Below, piece by piece: positions 42,478-50,915 of a stretch of 64,000 nucleotides of DNA. Position 1 is the first letter of the stretch. The number at the start of each line of letters is the position of its first letter. Origin of the DNA: Methylotenera_A sp040079935 (GTDB lineage: Bacteria; Pseudomonadota; Gammaproteobacteria; Burkholderiales; Methylophilaceae). The stretch lies in assembly GCA_040079935.1 (NCBI GenBank), contig JBEBJI010000002.1, positions 124,001 to 188,000 of the forward strand, in the 5' to 3' direction. The notes beneath the pieces are model-generated. The model did no database searches. It was not told the DNA's origin and saw nothing but the letters and a program-made list of their open reading frames with translations. The translations under genes were made by a program, and so were the position numbers.

Positions 42478-43697
42478 GTAAGATTAAAAAAGTCGTTCTC
42501 GCCTATTCGGGCGGCCTTGATACTTCTGTCATTTTGAAATGGCTACAGGATGAATATCAATGCGAAGTGGTGACTTTTACCGCGGATTTAGGTCAAGGTG
42601 AAGAGTTGGAACCTGCGCGGAGCAAGGCTAAAGCGGCTGGCGTAAAGGAAATTTATATCGACGATTTGCGTGAGGAATTTGTGCGCGATTTCGTATTCCC
42701 AATGTTCCGTGCCAATACCGTTTACGAAGGCGAATATTTACTCGGCACCTCGATTGCGCGACCGCTAATTGCCAAGCGTTTGATTGAAATTGCGGCAGAA
42801 ACTAAAGCCGATGCGATTTCTCACGGCGCGACCGGCAAAGGTAACGACCAAGTGCGTTTTGAGTTAGGTGCTTATGCGCTGAACCCGAATATTCAAATTA
42901 TTGCGCCGTGGCGTGAGTGGGATTTACTCAGCCGTGAAAAGCTGATGAGCTATGCTGAAAAGCACGGCATTCCTGTCGAGATGAAGCATAAGCAAGGCGG
43001 AAGCCCGTATAGCATGGATGCTAACTTGCTGCATATATCTTATGAAGGACGGCATCTTGAAAATCCAGCCGCCGAGGCAGAAGATAGCATGTGGCGCTGG
43101 ACAGTGTCGCCAGAAGCTGCGCTAGATGCAGCGGAATATTTGGATATTGAATATGTGAATGGCGACCCAGTTTCAATCAATGGTGAAGCGATGAAGCCGC
43201 ATGAACTATTGGCCCACCTAAACAAAATTGGTGGCAAACACGGCATTGGTAGACTCGATTTAGTTGAAAACCGTTACGTCGGTATGAAGTCGCGCGGTTG
43301 TTACGAAACGCCAGGCGGCACGATTATGTTGAAAGCACACAGAGCGATTGAAAGCCTGACTTTGGATAGAGAGGTTGCGCATTTGAAGGACGACTTGATG
43401 CCGCGCTACGCTAGCATGATTTACAACGGCTATTGGTGGAGCCCAGAAAGATTGGCGCTGCAAACTTTGATAGACCACACGCAAAAATCAGTGAATGGCT
43501 GGGTTCGGTTAAAACTTTATAAAGGTAACGTGATTGTTGCGGGGCGCGATAGTAAAACGGATTCGTTATTCGATTCGTCGATTGCGACGTTTGAAGACGA
43601 TGCAGGTGCATACGACCAAAAAGACGCAGGTGGATTTATTAAGCTGAATGCTTTAAGAATGCGCATTGCCGCGAACCTGAGAAATAGGAAGAAATAA
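42474..43697 (+). CDS. argG: Argininosuccinate synthase
   Basis: ArgG condenses citrulline and aspartate with ATP. The 407-residue type-1 enzyme begins KKVVLAYSGGLDTSVILKWL with the PP-loop, then has HGATGKGNDQVRFELG and the SPYSMDANLLHISYEG substrate region. It overlaps argF by four bases and is followed at six bases by cimA, so arginine and branched-chain genes are joined. argH, argB, argC and argJ are not in the window. Confidence 0.97.
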   Translation: MSKIKKVVLAYSGGLDTSVILKWLQDEYQCEVVTFTADLGQGEELEPARSKAKAAGVKEIYIDDLREEFVRDFVFPMFRANTVYEGEYLLGTSIARPLIAKRLIEIAAETKADAISHGATGKGNDQVRFELGAYALNPNIQIIAPWREWDLLSREKLMSYAEKHGIPVEMKHKQGGSPYSMDANLLHISYEGRHLENPAAEAEDSMWRWTVSPEAALDAAEYLDIEYVNGDPVSINGEAMKPHELLAHLNKIGGKHGIGRLDLVENRYVGMKSRGCYETPGGTIMLKAHRAIESLTLDREVAHLKDDLMPRYASMIYNGYWWSPERLALQTLIDHTQKSVNGWVRLKLYKGNVIVAGRDSKTDSLFDSSIATFEDDAGAYDQKDAGGFIKLNALRMRIAANLRNRKK

Positions 43698-43703
43698 AGC
43701 GCA

Positions 43704-45287
43704 ATGAATCAAGTAGTTGCATACGACTCTACGCTACGCGACGGTGCGCAAGCGCAAGGTGTCTCGTTTACGGTAGAAGATAAACTCAAAATCGTGCAGC
43801 GCTTGGACGAGTTGGGAATTGGCTATATCGAAGCGGGTAATCCGGGCTCTAATCCGAAAGATTTGGAGTTTTTTGAGCGTGTGAGTGCGCTTAAATTAAA
43901 GCACGCCAAAATTATTGCTTTTGGTGCAACGCGCAAACCCAATATCAGTGCGGTCGCAGACAATAATGTGCAATCGTTGTTATTGGCGAAAACGGAAGCA
44001 GTCGCGATTTTTGGCAAAAGTTGGGATTACCAAGTGACAGATATTTTGCGTACGACTTTGGATGAAAATCTGAATATGATTGCTGATACGATTGTTTTTT
44101 TGAAGAGTCAAGGCAAAGAAGTAGTGTTTGATGCTGAACATTTTTTTGACGGCTACAAGTCCAACTCCGACTATGCGATGAAAACGCTGCAAGCGGCTAC
44201 GAATGCGGGTTGCAGTGTGCTTTGCTTATGCGACACCAATGGCGGTACGTTTCCGAATGAGGTGTTTGAAATCACCAAAAAAGTAGTAGAACGCTTCAAT
44301 GTGCAGGTAGGCATTCATTGTCATAACGATTGTGAAATGGCAGTCGCCAATTCCATTGCTGCGGTGCAGGCTGGTGCATTGCAGGTACAAGGCACCATTA
44401 ATGGCATAGGTGAGCGTTGCGGCAACGCGAATCTATGTTCGATTATTCCGAATTTGCAACTTAAATTGGGCTTGAATTGCATTCCCCAAGACAATATGAC
44501 CGAGCTGACTTCTGCGGCGCGTTTTGTGAGTGAAATCGCCAACATGATCTTTAACGACAAAGCGCCATACGTTGGCAACGATGCCTTCTCGCACAAGGGT
44601 GGCATGCACATTGATGCGGTGAGCAAAAACCCGATTTCCTATGAGCACATTAACCCAGAACAGATTGGTAATGTGCGACATATTTTGGTGTCCGAAGTGG
44701 CGGGGCGCAGCGCGCTACTGGCAAAGATTAACGCGGTAGATCCCGCGCTTAATAAGGATTCGCCCGAAACCAAACGTATTTTGGAGCATCTTAAATCATT
44801 GGAGCATGAAGGCTACCAATTTGAGAGTGCGGAGAGTTCGTTTGAGTTGTTGGTGATGCGATTGCTAGGTAAACACGAATCGTTTTTTACGCTGAAAGGA
44901 TACAAGGTTAGCACGCATGATACTTTTACCGATGGCGTGAATTCTTCTGCCAGCATTAAAATTGCGGTGGGTGACCAAGAAGAAAGCACGACGGCTGAAG
45001 GAGATGGCCCTGTGAACGCGCTGGATAAGGCTGTTCGCAAGGCGCTGGAGCGCTTTTACCCAGCGATAAACGAGGTGAAGTTAATAGATTACAAAGTACG
45101 CGTGCTGGATTCTGATAAGGCCACAGCCGCCAAAGTGCGCGTACTGATTGAATCTGCCGACAGCCACGCGTCATGGACGACTGTTGGTGTTTCCACGGAT
45201 ATTATTGAAGCGTCTTGGCGCGCGATGCTAGATGCGATTGAATACAAATTGATGCAAGATTCGCAAATATTAGTCGCGCAAAAGTAA
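43704..45287 (+). CDS. cimA: Citramalate synthase
   Basis: CimA condenses pyruvate with acetyl-CoA to (R)-citramalate, the first step of the threonine-independent isoleucine route. The 527 residues show STLRDGAQAQGVSFTVEDK, DTNGGTFPNEVFEI and HCHNDCEMAVANSIAAV with the metal histidines. A LeuA-type allosteric C-terminal domain (from about residue 400) is present, consistent with isoleucine feedback. It lies just before leuCDB, which convert citramalate onward to 2-oxobutanoate. Confidence 0.95.
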   Translation: MNQVVAYDSTLRDGAQAQGVSFTVEDKLKIVQRLDELGIGYIEAGNPGSNPKDLEFFERVSALKLKHAKIIAFGATRKPNISAVADNNVQSLLLAKTEAVAIFGKSWDYQVTDILRTTLDENLNMIADTIVFLKSQGKEVVFDAEHFFDGYKSNSDYAMKTLQAATNAGCSVLCLCDTNGGTFPNEVFEITKKVVERFNVQVGIHCHNDCEMAVANSIAAVQAGALQVQGTINGIGERCGNANLCSIIPNLQLKLGLNCIPQDNMTELTSAARFVSEIANMIFNDKAPYVGNDAFSHKGGMHIDAVSKNPISYEHINPEQIGNVRHILVSEVAGRSALLAKINAVDPALNKDSPETKRILEHLKSLEHEGYQFESAESSFELLVMRLLGKHESFFTLKGYKVSTHDTFTDGVNSSASIKIAVGDQEESTTAEGDGPVNALDKAVRKALERFYPAINEVKLIDYKVRVLDSDKATAAKVRVLIESADSHASWTTVGVSTDIIEASWRAMLDAIEYKLMQDSQILVAQK

Positions 45288-45317
45288 AATTTAGAAGGAT
45301 TTTTGAAGGAGCAGGAT

Positions 45318-46724
45318 ATGGCAGGAAAAACGTTATACGATAAATTGTGGGAATCGCACCTCGTGCATGAAGGTGATGACGGCACTTGCCTCATTTATAT
45401 TGATCGCCATTTAGTGCATGAAGTCACCAGCCCTCAAGCGTTCGAAGGCTTGCGCATCGCTGGTCGCAAGGCCTGGCGTAACAGCAGCATTGTGGCGAAT
45501 CCTGACCATAACACGCCGACTAAAGATTGGGACAAAGGCATCGAAGACCCGATTTCGCGTTTGCAAGTAGAAACGCTAGACAATAATATTAAAGATTTCG
45601 GGGCATTGGTGTACTTTCCATTTAAGCACGCCAACCAAGGCATTATTCACGTCATTGGCCCAGAGCAAGGCACGACTTTGCCTGGCATGACCGTGGTTTG
45701 CGGTGATAGCCATACTTCTACCCATGGCGCTTTTGGGGCACTGGCGCACGGCATTGGAACGTCGGAAGTTGAACATGTATTAGCGACACAAACTTTAATC
45801 GCTAAAAAATCTAAACGCATGTTGGTGAAGGTGGATGGCAAGCTTGGCAAGGGCGTGACTGCGAAAGACGTGGCGCTGGCTGTGATTGGCAAAATTGGCA
45901 CTGCGGGCGGCAATGGCTACGCGATTGAGTTTGGCGGCGAAGTGATTCGCGCGCTTTCTATGGAAGGCCGCATGACCATTTGCAATATGGCGATTGAGGC
46001 GGGCGCACGCGCTGGCATTATCGCGCCAGATGAAAAAACTGTAGCATACCTCGAAGGCCGCAAATACGCGCCTAAAGGCGCAGATTGGGACAAAGCAGTT
46101 GCCTACTGGAGCACTTTGAAAACGGATGTTGATGCGACGTTTGATATGACTGTTGAGTTAGCGGGTGAAAAAATTGAACCGCAAGTGACTTGGGGTACAT
46201 CGCCCGAGCAAGTCGTTGCAATTGGCGGACGTGTGCCAGACCCAGCGCAAGAAAAAGACGCAACCAAACGTACCAGTATTGAAAACGCATTAAAATACAT
46301 GGGATTAACGGCCAATACGCCGGTTGAGGAAATTAAGCTCGATAAGATTTTTATTGGCTCTTGCACCAATTCGCGAATTGAAGATTTACGCGCCGCCGCT
46401 GTGGTGGCAAAAGGCAAAAAAGTCGCTAGCAGTATTGCGTTAGCCATGGTTGTGCCTGGTTCTGGCATCGTTAAGCGCCAAGCGGAAGAAGAAGGCTTGG
46501 ACAAAATTTTCCTCGATGCAGGTTTTGAATGGCGCGAGCCAGGTTGTAGCATGTGTTTGGCGATGAATGCGGATAGATTAAGTCCAGGCGAGCGCTGTGC
46601 ATCGACCAGCAACCGTAATTTTGAAGGTCGCCAAGGCCAAGGCGGGCGCACGCATTTGGTCAGTCCAGCCATGGCTGTAGCCGCGGCGATTGCAGGTCAT
46701 TTTGTTGATGTGCGTACTGTTTAA
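45318..46724 (+). CDS. leuC: 3-Isopropylmalate dehydratase large subunit
   Basis: LeuC carries the [4Fe-4S] cluster; with LeuD it isomerises 2- to 3-isopropylmalate, and citramalate likewise. The 468 residues have VCGDSHTSTHGAFGALAHGIGTSEVEHVLATQ, the cluster cysteines in FIGSCTNSRIEDLR and EPGCSMCLAMN, and the end GRQGQGGRTHLVSPAMA. I chose ATG 45318, which follows AAGGAGCAGGAT; the frame extends to 45303. Confidence 0.97.
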   Translation: MAGKTLYDKLWESHLVHEGDDGTCLIYIDRHLVHEVTSPQAFEGLRIAGRKAWRNSSIVANPDHNTPTKDWDKGIEDPISRLQVETLDNNIKDFGALVYFPFKHANQGIIHVIGPEQGTTLPGMTVVCGDSHTSTHGAFGALAHGIGTSEVEHVLATQTLIAKKSKRMLVKVDGKLGKGVTAKDVALAVIGKIGTAGGNGYAIEFGGEVIRALSMEGRMTICNMAIEAGARAGIIAPDEKTVAYLEGRKYAPKGADWDKAVAYWSTLKTDVDATFDMTVELAGEKIEPQVTWGTSPEQVVAIGGRVPDPAQEKDATKRTSIENALKYMGLTANTPVEEIKLDKIFIGSCTNSRIEDLRAAAVVAKGKKVASSIALAMVVPGSGIVKRQAEEEGLDKIFLDAGFEWREPGCSMCLAMNADRLSPGERCASTSNRNFEGRQGQGGRTHLVSPAMAVAAAIAGHFVDVRTV

Positions 46725-46750
46725 AAAGTAAGATTTAAGGAAAAAATAGC

Positions 46751-47389
46751 ATGAAAGCATTTACCCAATTAAACGGCTTAGCTTGCCCGATTGACCGTGC
46801 CAATATTGATACCGACGCGATTATTCCAAAGCAATTTTTAAAGAGCATTAAGCGCTCGGGTTTTGGTCCATATTTGTTTGATGAATGGCGTTACACCAAC
46901 CATGGCGAGCCAGGTATGGATTGCAGCACGCGCCCATTGAATAAAGACTTTGTGCTCAATCAGCCACGCTACCAAGGCGCACAAATTATGTTAGCGCGAG
47001 AAAACTTTGGCTGCGGTTCTAGCCGTGAGCACGCGCCGTGGGCGATTGAAGATTACGGTTTCCGCGTGATTATTGCCGCCAGTTTTGCCGATATTTTCTT
47101 TAATAATTGCTATAAAAATGGCATGTTGCCGATTGTGGCTAGTCACGCCATGATGGATAAATTATTTAAAGAATGCTTCGAAAATGAGGGTTACAGCCTG
47201 AATGTTGATTTGCCGTCACAAACCGTCACGCTACCATCGGGCGAATCTTTTGGTTTTGAAATCAACGCAACATCTAAGCATAATTTACTCAATGGCTTGG
47301 ACGAAATTGGTTTAACGCTTTTGCACTCGGATAAAATTAAAGCATTTGAAACAAAACATCAGTCGGCACAGCCCTGGTTATTTACTTAA
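46751..47389 (+). CDS. leuD: 3-Isopropylmalate dehydratase small subunit
   Basis: LeuD, 212 residues, forms the swivelling small subunit. The motifs DTDAIIPKQFLKSIKRSGFG and ARENFGCGSSREHAPWAIEDYGF are intact. It is 26 bases after leuC and 16 before leuB, in the usual order. Confidence 0.97.
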   Translation: MKAFTQLNGLACPIDRANIDTDAIIPKQFLKSIKRSGFGPYLFDEWRYTNHGEPGMDCSTRPLNKDFVLNQPRYQGAQIMLARENFGCGSSREHAPWAIEDYGFRVIIAASFADIFFNNCYKNGMLPIVASHAMMDKLFKECFENEGYSLNVDLPSQTVTLPSGESFGFEINATSKHNLLNGLDEIGLTLLHSDKIKAFETKHQSAQPWLFT

Positions 47390-47405
47390 ATTAAAGGAAG
47401 TTTGA

Positions 47406-48473
47406 ATGAAAATCGCAGTTCTGCCGGGCGACGGCATTGGTATAGAAATCATGGCGCAAGCTATGCGTGTGTTAAACGTATTAAAAGCTGAAGGCATGCC
47501 GTTTGAGTTTACTGAGGCGTCGATTGGCGGTGCTGCTTATGATTTGCATGGTCATCCATACCCAGAACAAACCCAAAAAGTTTGTCACGAGGCTGAAGCC
47601 GTGCTGCTAGGCGCAGTTGGTGGGCCGCAATACGATAAATTGCCGCGCCATTTACGGCCAGAGCACGGCGGTTTACTTGCCATGCGTAAAGACATGGGTT
47701 TGTTTGCTAACTTGCGCCCTGCAGTGCTGTACCCTGAGCTAGTGAACGCCTCAACACTTAAGCCAGAAGTGGTGAGCGGTTTGGATATTATGATTGTGCG
47801 CGAATTGACGGGCGATGTGTATTTTGGCCAACCACGCGGCATTCGCGTAGGCGAAAGTGGCGAGCGCGAAGGTTTTAACACCATGATTTATAAGGAATCT
47901 GAAATACGCAGAATTGCGCACGTGGCTTTTGGTATCGCGATGAAAAGAGCAAAAAAATTATGTTCTGTGGATAAAGCCAACGTGCTGGAAACCACTGAGT
48001 TTTGGAAAGAAATCGTCATCGACGTCGCCAAAGAATACCCTGAAGTTGAGTTGACGCACATGTACGTGGATAACGCGGCGATGCAACTGATTCGCAACCC
48101 GAAACAGTTTGACGTGATGGTGACGGGCAATATTTTTGGCGATATTTTAAGTGACGAAGCGTCAATGCTCACAGGATCAATCGGAATGCTGGCTTCGGCG
48201 AGTTTAAATGAAACCAAAAAAGGCATGTACGAGCCATCGCACGGCTCTGCGCCTGATATTGCAGGTAAAAATCTGGCCAATCCAATCGCGACAATTCTCT
48301 CAACCGCTATGATGTTACGTTACACTTTTGATAACGAAGCAGCTGCACAACGTATTGAAAACGCAGTGAAAAAAGTGTTAGCGGCGGGTTATCGTACGGG
48401 TGATATTTTTGAAGCAGGTATGAAAAAAGTATCATGCTCCGAAATGGGCGATCAAATTGTGGCTGTAATGTAG
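47406..48473 (+). CDS. leuB: 3-Isopropylmalate dehydrogenase
   Basis: LeuB oxidises and decarboxylates 3-isopropylmalate with NAD; on the citramalate route it acts on 3-methylmalate. The 355-residue protein has the start KIAVLPGDGIGIEIM, the substrate arginines in FANLRPAVLYPEL and IVRELTGDVYFG, and the metal aspartates in FDVMVTGNIFGDILSDEASML. It ends the arg-cim-leu run; leuA is not present. Confidence 0.97.
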   Translation: MKIAVLPGDGIGIEIMAQAMRVLNVLKAEGMPFEFTEASIGGAAYDLHGHPYPEQTQKVCHEAEAVLLGAVGGPQYDKLPRHLRPEHGGLLAMRKDMGLFANLRPAVLYPELVNASTLKPEVVSGLDIMIVRELTGDVYFGQPRGIRVGESGEREGFNTMIYKESEIRRIAHVAFGIAMKRAKKLCSVDKANVLETTEFWKEIVIDVAKEYPEVELTHMYVDNAAMQLIRNPKQFDVMVTGNIFGDILSDEASMLTGSIGMLASASLNETKKGMYEPSHGSAPDIAGKNLANPIATILSTAMMLRYTFDNEAAAQRIENAVKKVLAAGYRTGDIFEAGMKKVSCSEMGDQIVAVM

Positions 48474-48507
48474 TTGTATAATCTATAAAAATTTTGAGGA
48501 ACAAAAA

Positions 48508-48819
48508 ATGGCACAGTTTGACAATGTAAGTGTAAAAAAGAAGGCCAACGTTTACTTTGATGGTAAATGCGTAAGCCACACCGTGATGCTCCCGAACGGC
48601 ACGCGCAGCACCATCGGCGTGATTTTCCCGAGTAGTTTGACATTTAATACCGTCGCGCCAGAGTTGATGGAAATTAATTTGGGCAACTGTAAAGTGCGCT
48701 TAAAAGGCGAAGAAAACTGGAAAACTTACGGCGCAGGCGAGAAATTTACCGTGCCTGGAAATTCCAGTTTCGACATTGAAGTAACGGAAATGTTAGACTA
48801 CGTTTGCCACTTTGAGTAA
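48508..48819 (+). CDS. ppnP: Pyrimidine/purine nucleoside phosphorylase PpnP
   Basis: PpnP (formerly YaiE, DUF1255) is a small cupin enzyme that phosphorolyses several nucleosides. The 103 residues include VYFDGKCVSHTVMLPNGTRSTIGVIFPS and the ending VPGNSSFDIEVTEMLDYVCHFE. A TGAGGA ribosome site precedes ATG 48508. It is 34 bases after leuB. Confidence 0.93.
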   Translation: MAQFDNVSVKKKANVYFDGKCVSHTVMLPNGTRSTIGVIFPSSLTFNTVAPELMEINLGNCKVRLKGEENWKTYGAGEKFTVPGNSSFDIEVTEMLDYVCHFE

Positions 48820-48940
48820 CTCTTTCGTTATAAATTGTGCGATAACTGTGTTGTCATCACTAGCTGTACTTGCTTAGCTTAGACGCCTTGTTCTCGCCCA
48901 ATTTCTTAACGAAATAGTGTAAATATGCTAGAATTTATAT

Positions 48941-48975
48941 GCTCTGTAACCCGCATGGATATTGGCTTGCAGTGC
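48941..48975 (-). repeat. 35-bp palindromic element in the leader of yajQ
   Basis: On the minus strand: arm GCACTGCAAGCC, loop AATATCCATGC, arm GGGTTACAGAGC. It ends 22 bases before the yajQ start and about 10 before the ribosome site (TTAGGAG), so the hairpin would form in the 5' leader if transcription begins upstream. The loop is identical to the copies at 30497, 55316 and 59792. Confidence 0.9.
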
Positions 48976-48997
48976 AGCGTGTTTTAGGAGTTTTAAT

Positions 48998-49492
48998 ATG
49001 CCAAGTTTTGATATTTCTTCAGAAGTCGATATGGTTGCGCTGAAAAACGCGATTGATACGGCGGGCAAGCAAATCACTAATCGCTATGACTTTAAAGGTA
49101 CTTCGGCCAAAGTGGAGCTGAACGAAAAAGACAATTTGATTACTTTGTTTGGTGATAATGATTTTCAACTTGATCAAATTAAAGATATTTTGCTGCCAGG
49201 CATGGAGAAAAAAGAGCCAGATTCTACAAAGCGTTTGGAACATAACGATGTGCAAAAAGTGGGCGGCAATAAAGTGAAGCAAGAGCTGAAAATCCGCGCT
49301 GGTATTGATTCGGAGCTTGCTAAGCGTATCGCTAAATTAATTAAAGATAGCGGCATGAAAGTACAAGCCAGCATTCAAGGTGACGAGGTGCGTGTGAATG
49401 GCGCCAAGCGAGATATGCTGCAAGACGCGATTGCATTTGTGAAGAAAAATGTGACGGATTTTCCGCTGAAGTTTGGGAATTTTAGAGACTAA
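48998..49492 (+). CDS. yajQ: YajQ family nucleotide-binding protein
   Basis: The 164-residue protein is a YajQ homologue; members in Xanthomonas bind cyclic di-GMP, while others bind nucleotides or RNA. The start MPSFDISSEVDMVALKNAID and the DFKGT motif (NRYDFKGTSAKVEL) are characteristic, as is QVQASIQGDEVRV-like VQASIQGDEVRVNGAKRD. I chose ATG 48998 after TAGGAG; the frame extends to 48962 inside the palindromic element. Confidence 0.95.
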   Translation: MPSFDISSEVDMVALKNAIDTAGKQITNRYDFKGTSAKVELNEKDNLITLFGDNDFQLDQIKDILLPGMEKKEPDSTKRLEHNDVQKVGGNKVKQELKIRAGIDSELAKRIAKLIKDSGMKVQASIQGDEVRVNGAKRDMLQDAIAFVKKNVTDFPLKFGNFRD

Positions 49493-49502
49493 TGGAGTTG
49501 AA

Positions 49503-49622
49503 ATGAGCAAAATTATGATAATTTTGATGTGTGCTTTCATGCTGGCGGGCTGCAACACTGTGCATGGGGTCGGCCAAGATGTCGAAAAAGCAGGCGAAGC
49601 GATTAAAAAATCGACGCAATAA
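49503..49622 (+). CDS. Entericidin-like small lipoprotein
   Basis: A 39-residue gene follows yajQ after ten bases with GGAG upstream of ATG 49503. The protein has a lipobox (FMLAGCNTV) and then GVGQDVEKAGEAIKK, the pattern of the entericidin A/B family, small envelope lipoproteins linked to stress or programmed lysis. Only one member is present, with no paired partner. asd begins 22 bases after it. Confidence 0.85.
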   Translation: MSKIMIILMCAFMLAGCNTVHGVGQDVEKAGEAIKKSTQ

Positions 49623-49644
49623 TGATTGAGTTTGGAAGCGAGAA

Positions 49645-50760
49645 ATGATGAAAAGTGTTGGTTTTGTTGGCTGGCGTGGCATGGTGGGCAGTGTGCTCAT
49701 GCAGCGCATGATGGAAGAAAACGATTTTGCGGAAATTGAGCCACAATTTTTCACGACTTCGCAAACTGGTGGCGCTGCGCCAAAAGTAGGCAAAGATTCG
49801 CCTGCGCTAAAAAATGCCAACGACATTGTCGAGCTGCAAAAAATGGACATTATCGTTACCTGCCAAGGCGGCGATTACACCAGCGAAATATTCCCAAAAT
49901 TAAAAGCCGCAGGATGGGCTGGGCATTGGGTGGACGCCGCTTCGACGCTTAGAATGAGTGCAGATGCGGTAATTATTCTCGACCCAGTGAATATGCAAGT
50001 TATTGAAGATGCACTACACAACGGTGGCAAAGTTTGGGTGGGCGGCAATTGCACGGTTTCGCTTATGTTGATGGCGTTGAACGGCTTATTTAAAGCTGAT
50101 TTGATTGAGTGGGTCACCTCCATGACTTACCAAGCGGCTTCTGGCGCAGGTGCGCAAAATATGCGTGAATTGCTCAACCAAATGGGTGAAGCGCATCGTG
50201 TCGCGAGTGATTTGCTTAACAATCCTGCGTCTGCGATTTTGGATATCGACCGCGAAGTGGCGGGCACATTGCGTGATGCTTCATTCCCAACTGCAAATTT
50301 TGGCGTTCCGCTGGCGGGCAGTTTAATTCCGTGGATAGACAGCGATTTAGGCAACGGCCAAAGCAAGGAAGAATGGAAAGGCGGCGTGGAGACTAATAAA
50401 ATATTAGGTCGAAGCGACAAACCCATTCCTATCGATGGTCTGTGTGTGAGGATAGGCGCGATGCGTTGCCACAGTCAGGCGCTTACTATCAAGTTAACAA
50501 AAGATGTGCCGTTAGATGAAATAAACCAAATGTTGGCTGAGGCAAACGCTTGGGCGAAAGTCATTCCTAATGAGCGCCAAGCTAGCATGCGCGAGCTGAC
50601 ACCTGCAGCCGTGACAGGTAAACTAAATGTGCCAGTCGGGCGTTTACGTAAATTGAATATGGGAAATGAATATTTATCAGCATTTACGGTAGGTGATCAG
50701 CTGCTTTGGGGTGCTGCAGAGCCATTGCGCCGTATGTTGCGCATATTGATTGCGCACTAA
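49645..50760 (+). CDS. asd: Aspartate-semialdehyde dehydrogenase
   Basis: Asd reduces aspartyl phosphate to the semialdehyde used for threonine, methionine and lysine. The 371-residue enterobacterial-type protein has the NADP loop VGFVGWRGMVGSVLMQRM, the catalytic Cys in GGNCTVSLMLMAL, and the substrate region RIGAMRCHSQALTIKL with the catalytic His. Either ATG 49645 or the next codon 49648 may be used. Confidence 0.96.
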   Translation: MMKSVGFVGWRGMVGSVLMQRMMEENDFAEIEPQFFTTSQTGGAAPKVGKDSPALKNANDIVELQKMDIIVTCQGGDYTSEIFPKLKAAGWAGHWVDAASTLRMSADAVIILDPVNMQVIEDALHNGGKVWVGGNCTVSLMLMALNGLFKADLIEWVTSMTYQAASGAGAQNMRELLNQMGEAHRVASDLLNNPASAILDIDREVAGTLRDASFPTANFGVPLAGSLIPWIDSDLGNGQSKEEWKGGVETNKILGRSDKPIPIDGLCVRIGAMRCHSQALTIKLTKDVPLDEINQMLAEANAWAKVIPNERQASMRELTPAAVTGKLNVPVGRLRKLNMGNEYLSAFTVGDQLLWGAAEPLRRMLRILIAH

Positions 50761-50807
50761 AACGTGGCTATTTGGTAAAAATCGTTGAAAAAAACCAACA
50801 CTGCTCA

Positions 50808-50836
50808 CTTACAATCACATAGCTACTGAATATAAT
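50808..50836 (+). promoter_or_regulatory. Probable promoter of fimV
   Basis: CTTACA (50808-50813), a 17-base spacer and TATAAT (50831-50836) lie in the 155-base gap before fimV. A second TATAAT at 50898-50903 close to the GTG start has no good -35. No terminator for asd is visible in this gap. Confidence 0.5.
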
Positions 50837-50915
50837 GTGTATTATGAGCTTGCATCTCTAACTGATTGATGTTATTTTTGTTATTGCAATATTTTAGTAT
50901 AATAAGGGTGGGATA

